A stretch of DNA of 9,005 nucleotides from positions 1-9,005 of the forward strand of contig NZ_CAMLDX010000118.1 in the NCBI RefSeq assembly GCF_946478885.1, read 5' to 3'. Below, piece after piece: positions 5,596 through 9,005 of the stretch (position 1 is the stretch's first letter; the number at the start of each line of letters is the position of its first letter). This stretch comes from an uncultured Bacillus sp. (lineage in GTDB: Bacteria > Bacillota > Bacilli > Bacillales_B > DSM-18226). The translations under genes were made by a program, and so were the position numbers. Below the pieces are notes generated by a model that did not search any database, was not told where the DNA came from, and was given only the letters and a program-made list of their open reading frames with translations.

Positions 5596-6054
5596 ATGAA
5601 AATAGCTATTGTTTTTTCATCCAGAACGGGAAATACAGAAGATCTTGTAAAATATCTTTACGCCCAGTTGCTTCCCCATTTTGTCGACATCGCTTTATTT
5701 GAAGTGGACCAATTCCCGCTTCATCAGCTGGCAGAATATGATGGCCTTATCATCGGTACTTATACATGGGGAGACGGGGAAATTCCGCCAGAAATGCTTC
5801 CTTTATATGCAGCTTGCGAAAGTCAACATGTAAAAAATATGCTGACAGGAGTAGTTGGGACGGGAGATCGTTTTTACCCTCAGTTTTGTGGTGCAGTTGA
5901 TGAATTTAGAGATATGTTATATGTCCAATCGGATCTAGCTCTAACGTTAAAAGTAGAACTCTCCCCGCAATCAAGTGATATCGAGCGCTGCCATTATTTT
6001 GTCAAACTTTTTACTGAACGTATGAAACATAAATTTGGTTTAACAGTCCGATAG
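5596..6054 (+). CDS. Short-chain flavodoxin, probable electron donor to NrdG
   Basis: The 152-residue protein is a typical bacterial flavodoxin in length. The phosphate-binding loop SSRTGNT is at residues 8-14. The first isoalloxazine-stacking loop TYTWGDGEIP is at 55-64 with W58. The second, GTGDRFYPQFCGAVD, is at 88-102 with Y94. It therefore binds FMN and acts as a cytoplasmic low-potential one-electron carrier. It is not NrdI, whose sequence and loops differ. In known class III systems such as that of E. coli, reduced flavodoxin supplies the electron that lets the radical-SAM activase form the glycyl radical, so its place immediately before nrdD-nrdG supports a dedicated role here. There is little Shine-Dalgarno sequence before the ATG, which suggests coupling to the preceding small ORF. 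Confidence 0.9.
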   Translation: MKIAIVFSSRTGNTEDLVKYLYAQLLPHFVDIALFEVDQFPLHQLAEYDGLIIGTYTWGDGEIPPEMLPLYAACESQHVKNMLTGVVGTGDRFYPQFCGAVDEFRDMLYVQSDLALTLKVELSPQSSDIERCHYFVKLFTERMKHKFGLTVR

Positions 6055-6096
6055 AATCATTGGATGAACATAATTTGAGAACGGAAGTGGAAAAAA

Positions 6097-7983
6097 ATGA
6101 ACAAGCTAGTAGAACAATTTCACGGAATCGTTAACGGCAGTAATCAAGATCTTGTTCAAGAAAATGCTAATGTAGATGGATTATCCCCCATGGGTATGAT
6201 GAGCCTGTTTGCTTCTGCTTCGGCAAAACATTTTACCGTAGAAAATCTTTTGTCAGAGGACGTAAAACAGGCCTATTTAGACGGCTATATCCATATTCAT
6301 GATCTCGACTTTTACGTCAGCGGTACAACAACTTGTTGCCAGATTCCATTAGCTAAGCTCTTAAAAAATGGATTTAATACAGGACATGGACGTATGAGAT
6401 CTCCAAAATCTATTACTAGTGCGATGGCATTGACGAGTATTATTCTCCAGGCCAATCAAAATATGCAGCATGGCGGTCAATCCATCCCCTGCTTCGATTA
6501 TGATCTTGCTCCATATGTCCGGATGACATTTGAACGTAACTTAACGTTAATCAAAGAGTTGGCTGTCGGTGTTTCTGAAGAATATTTGATCGAAAAAGCG
6601 AGAGATTTAACCGAGAAGGATGTATTTCAGGCATGCGAAGCATTTATTCATAACAGTAATTCAATGCATTCAAGAGGTGGAGGGCAGACCCCTTTTATTT
6701 CAATTAATCTTGGAACGGACACATCACAGGAAGGAAGAATGGTCACTCGAAATCTTCTCCTTGCTGTGCAAAAGGGATTAGGAAATGGTGAGACACCAAT
6801 ATTTCCAATCATTGTTTTTAAAATTAAAGAAGGGATAAACTTTCATGAAAGGGATACAAACTATGATTTGTACCGCCTTTCATTAGAAACAACCGCGAAA
6901 CGATTATTTCCGAACTACGTGTTTATTGATGCGCCGTTTAATCTGCAATATTACGATGGTACACCTGAAAGTGAGATAGCCACAATGGGCTGCAGAACAA
7001 GAGTTATTGGCAATGTGAATGGAACGGAAACACCGGTTGGAAGAGGAAACCTTTCTTTTACAACGATTAACCTCCCACTCATTGCGATTGAATCTGCCTC
7101 ATTGGCTGATTTTAAAACAAAGCTGGAACTATATACAGCTCTTTGTATTAAACAATTATATGAACGCTACCTCTATCAAGCGACGAAAACACCTGCACAT
7201 TTTAAGTTTTTGTATGGACAAGGTGTCTGGTGGAATGGTGAAGAATTAAAGCCCCAGGAAAAATTAGCAGAGATTCTGAAACAAGGAACTCTTTCTGTGG
7301 GTTTTGTCGGGTTAGCTGAAGCTCTTGTACAATTAACAGGCAAGCATCATGGCGAAAGCGAAGAATCCCGCAAACTCGGATATGAAATCATCCAATTTTT
7401 ACGTTCAAAAATGGATCAAGCCACATTAGATTCCGGCTTAAACTATTCTTTATTGGCTACTCCCGCTGAATCATATGCCGGAAAAGCATTAAAGAAAGCG
7501 AGAGCCAAGCATGGAGTAATCCCAGCCGTTACAGACCGGGAATATTTTACAAACAGCTTTCACGTACCTGTTTACTATCCGATTCGTGCCATTGATAAGA
7601 TCAAAATTGAAGCTCCCTTCCACAGCTTAACGAATGCAGGGCATATCACCTATATAGAAGTGGATGGCGATGCCAGCCGCAATATCGATGCATTAGATAC
7701 ATTGGTTAAAGCGATGCAAAAATATGGAATTGGATACGGAAGTATTAACCATCCGGTAGATCGCTGTATCGCGTGCGGTTTTCAAGGGATTATTGATAAT
7801 GAATGTCCAAAATGCGGAAATGATGATCACGCAAAGATTGAACGGATCAGAAGAATTACCGGATACTTAGTAGGCTCATTAAACAGATGGAATTCAAGCA
7901 AACAAAATGAAGAGCGCGAACGCGTGAAGCATCAGATATCCGGTGTTATGCATCATAAACAGACTGATGGGGAGTCGAAATGA
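6097..7983 (+). CDS. nrdD: Anaerobic (class III) ribonucleoside-triphosphate reductase
   Basis: This enzyme makes deoxyribonucleotides from ribonucleoside triphosphates without oxygen, using a glycyl radical. The radical site is G589 in RRITGYLVG. Just before it, C557, C560, C570 and C573 form the conserved Cys4 zinc site. Candidate active-site cysteines are C80 or C81 (TTTCCQ) and C299 (MGCRTR); NLSFTTINLP follows C299. At 628 residues it is shorter than E. coli NrdD. The N-terminus enters the catalytic domain at once (GLSPMGMMS near residue 28), so the ATP-cone domain of the longer enzymes is absent, and overall dATP feedback through that cone is not expected. The start follows GGAAGTGG. 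The stop overlaps the nrdG start by four bases (ATGA), indicating coupling. The operon is under NrdR boxes and a B12 riboswitch. Confidence 0.97.
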   Translation: MNKLVEQFHGIVNGSNQDLVQENANVDGLSPMGMMSLFASASAKHFTVENLLSEDVKQAYLDGYIHIHDLDFYVSGTTTCCQIPLAKLLKNGFNTGHGRMRSPKSITSAMALTSIILQANQNMQHGGQSIPCFDYDLAPYVRMTFERNLTLIKELAVGVSEEYLIEKARDLTEKDVFQACEAFIHNSNSMHSRGGGQTPFISINLGTDTSQEGRMVTRNLLLAVQKGLGNGETPIFPIIVFKIKEGINFHERDTNYDLYRLSLETTAKRLFPNYVFIDAPFNLQYYDGTPESEIATMGCRTRVIGNVNGTETPVGRGNLSFTTINLPLIAIESASLADFKTKLELYTALCIKQLYERYLYQATKTPAHFKFLYGQGVWWNGEELKPQEKLAEILKQGTLSVGFVGLAEALVQLTGKHHGESEESRKLGYEIIQFLRSKMDQATLDSGLNYSLLATPAESYAGKALKKARAKHGVIPAVTDREYFTNSFHVPVYYPIRAIDKIKIEAPFHSLTNAGHITYIEVDGDASRNIDALDTLVKAMQKYGIGYGSINHPVDRCIACGFQGIIDNECPKCGNDDHAKIERIRRITGYLVGSLNRWNSSKQNEERERVKHQISGVMHHKQTDGESK

Positions 7984-8468
7984 GAATATTAAACATCCTT
8001 CATGACTCTATTGTTGATGGGAAAGGATTGAGAACGGTGATTTTTTTTGCCGGTTGTCCCCATCGCTGCTATGGCTGTCAAAATCCGCAGTCATGGAACT
8101 ATGAGAATGGTGTCGAATGGTCTGAAACAGAAATTTTTCAAGAAATTATGCAAAATGAACTTTCCGACATAACCTTCAGCGGCGGCGAACCTTTTCTGCA
8201 GGCAAAGGAAATGATTCTACTCGCACATAAATTAAAACAAGAAGAAAAGAACATTTGGTGTTATACAGGCTATTTGTACGAAGAATTAAGACAAAATCCT
8301 GATCATGCAACACTGCTTAAATATATTGATGTATTAGTTGATGGACCCTTTCACTTAGAAAAGCGGGATTTATCCTCATGTTATAAAGGAAGTACAAATC
8401 AACGGATTATTAACGTGCCCAAAAGTCTTGAAAATAAGCAAGGAGATATCAAACTAGAACTACCATAG
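7980..8468 (+). CDS. nrdG: Anaerobic ribonucleotide reductase activating protein (radical SAM)
   Basis: NrdG is the activase that uses a [4Fe-4S] cluster and S-adenosylmethionine to create the glycyl radical on NrdD. The cluster-binding motif is C26-x3-C30-x2-C33 (CPHRCYGC), preceded by IFFAGC. The SAM-binding SGGEP motif is at residues 67-71. The product is 162 residues, normal for the short NrdG family. DVLVDGPF near residue 120 is also typical. Its ATG overlaps the nrdD stop, with GGGGAG just upstream inside nrdD, so the two subunits are probably made in a fixed ratio. The upstream flavodoxin is its likely reductant. It is the last recognisable gene of the operon. Confidence 0.96.
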   Translation: MRILNILHDSIVDGKGLRTVIFFAGCPHRCYGCQNPQSWNYENGVEWSETEIFQEIMQNELSDITFSGGEPFLQAKEMILLAHKLKQEEKNIWCYTGYLYEELRQNPDHATLLKYIDVLVDGPFHLEKRDLSSCYKGSTNQRIINVPKSLENKQGDIKLELP

Positions 8469-8475
8469 CTATATG

Positions 8476-8491
8476 AGAATGGAATCATTCT
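8476..8491 (+). terminator. Weak hairpin after nrdG
   Basis: AGAATG and CATTCT form a 6-bp stem with a GAAT loop, 8 nt after the nrdG stop. It is followed by an A-rich tract rather than T, so as an intrinsic terminator it is poor. No better candidate is seen between nrdG and the second riboswitch, so some readthrough is possible. Confidence 0.3.
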
Positions 8492-8590
8492 TAAAATAAA
8501 AAAATTTAGCTGTTTAAAGGCAAAAAATTCTTAGTTTATAAATAAAAATGTAAGATTAGGATAATAAGTTTTATTTATCGAAAAATATCG

Positions 8591-8607
8591 AATTGTAAGA
8601 GACAATT
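8591..8607. promoter_or_regulatory. Operator-like palindrome before the second riboswitch
   Basis: AATTGT and ACAATT flank a 5-nt spacer (AAGAG), ending 10 bp before the aptamer P1 helix. That is about where a promoter for the riboswitch transcript would lie. No regulator can be named. The 8469-8617 gap otherwise holds only AT-rich DNA and no ORF. Confidence 0.35.
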
Positions 8608-8617
8608 GAATAGGTAA

Positions 8618-8797
8618 ATTAATAGGTGTAGATAAAAGGTTTTATGTTATCTACTTAAAAGGGAAGCCGGTTTAATTCCGGCGCTGTCCCGCAACTGTAT
8701 TTGGGAGTGACTCGATACATGCCACTGTTTCTATATTAATCAGAAATGGGAAGGCTCGAGAAACAATGATCATAAGTTAGGAGACCTGCCTATTAAT
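8618..8797 (+). promoter_or_regulatory. Second cobalamin (B12) riboswitch aptamer
   Basis: Conserved blocks are in order: GGGAAGCCGG (from 8661), GTCCCGCAACTG (8686-8697), GCCACTG (about 8721), GGGAAGGC (about 8748) and the B12 box AGTTAGGAGACCTGCC (8775-8790). Helix P1 is a perfect 9 bp: ATTAATAGG (8618-8626) with CCTATTAAT (8789-8797). No terminator follows, so control is probably translational. Confidence 0.93.
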
Positions 8798-8803
8798 CAT
8801 ACA

Positions 8804-8834
8804 TTAATTACCTACGAGGATAGGAGGTGTTAAT
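8804..8834 (+). promoter_or_regulatory. Shine-Dalgarno sequestering hairpin of the second riboswitch
   Basis: A strong AGGAGGTG (8822-8829) lies inside a possible stem: ACCT (8810-8813) with AGGT (8825-8828), extended by TTAA/TTAA outside. An alternative CCTA/TAGG pairing is also possible. Closing this stem when cobalamin is bound would hide the ribosome binding site. This fits the lack of a terminator. Confidence 0.5.
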
Positions 8835-8867
8835 AACGGATAATTTGGCATGAAAATTTTTTTATAA

Positions 8868-9005
8868 ATGATTATGTTTATTTCGATATCTATCGATACA
8901 TGGTTAACTGCAGAATGGGGATATCCATCTGATAATTTAGGCGGCATCTTGGCAGTAGCTGATTATATCAGCCGTGTGAATATTTCAGAAGGACGAGAAG
9001 CCTTA
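8868..9005 (+). CDS. Unrecognised ORF running off the right edge (partial)
   Basis: Forty-six codons are open from the ATG at 8868 to the window end. The product begins [20 protein letters not shown] and continues with a plausible globular sequence ([16 protein letters not shown]). I do not recognise the family. The start is uncertain. The strong ribosome binding site (8822-8829) is about 40 nt upstream, there is no Shine-Dalgarno sequence at 8868, and an in-frame ATG at 8850 is followed after five codons by TAA immediately before 8868. Its place after a B12 riboswitch suggests a B12 biosynthesis, transport or B12-replaceable function, but the visible residues do not confirm this. A broken gene is possible. 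Confidence 0.5.
   Translation, partial: MIMFISISIDTWLTAEWGYPSDNLGGILAVADYISRVNISEGREAL

Noticed and set aside
5596..6054. Annotating the flavodoxin as NrdI
   Set aside because: NrdI serves aerobic class Ib reductases and has different FMN loops. The TWGDGE and GTGDRFY loops and the 152-residue length fit a classic short-chain flavodoxin.
7019..7249. 76-residue plus-strand ORF inside nrdD
   Set aside because: It lies in an alternate frame of a strongly conserved enzyme, with no independent support.
8606..8634. TTGAAT-17 nt-TAGATA as promoter for the second riboswitch
   Set aside because: Its transcription start would fall downstream of 8618-8626, the 5' strand of the 9-bp P1 helix, so the aptamer would be truncated.

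Overview
The window looks like chromosomal DNA from a low-GC, facultatively anaerobic Gram-positive bacterium, most likely Bacillaceae. The evidence is AT-rich intergenic DNA, strong AGGAGG-type ribosome binding sites, sigma-A-like promoters, Sec signal peptides, cobalamin riboswitches and an oxygen-sensitive class III ribonucleotide reductase operon. I cannot name the species from sequence alone.

Left part (1-2342, minus strand): two tandem genes encode secreted, low-complexity proteins. They share a degenerate repeat of about 35 residues (G-L-V-x-V-D-x-x-x-S-x-L-x-G-D-x-H-x-G-V-L-E). The downstream gene runs off the left edge in a Asp-Pro-Thr tandem repeat. Middle part (2790-4838, minus strand): a monocistronic [NiFe]-hydrogenase small-subunit homologue has every iron-sulfur ligand but no Tat signal and no large subunit nearby. 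Next to it is a metallo-beta-lactamase-fold hydrolase with a likely C-terminal winged helix. Each has its own sigma-A-like promoter, and both promoter regions carry the same operator-like sequence (ATATATGTTRTT).

Right part (5021-8468, plus strand): an anaerobic deoxyribonucleotide synthesis operon. A pair of NrdR boxes exactly 32 bp apart and a cobalamin riboswitch with an intrinsic terminator precede a 48-residue ORF of unknown function, a flavodoxin, nrdD and nrdG. The flavodoxin plausibly delivers electrons to the radical-SAM activase NrdG, which generates the glycyl radical on NrdD. The riboswitch should switch the operon off when B12 is plentiful, which suggests the genome also has a B12-dependent (class II) reductase.

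Right edge (8618-9005): a second cobalamin riboswitch, apparently acting through sequestration of a Shine-Dalgarno sequence, precedes an unrecognised ORF that runs off the window and whose start is odd. The items most worth a second look are the orphan hydrogenase small subunit, the doubly controlled nrd operon with its small ORF, the shared operator-like motif, and the repeat-sharing pair of secreted proteins.
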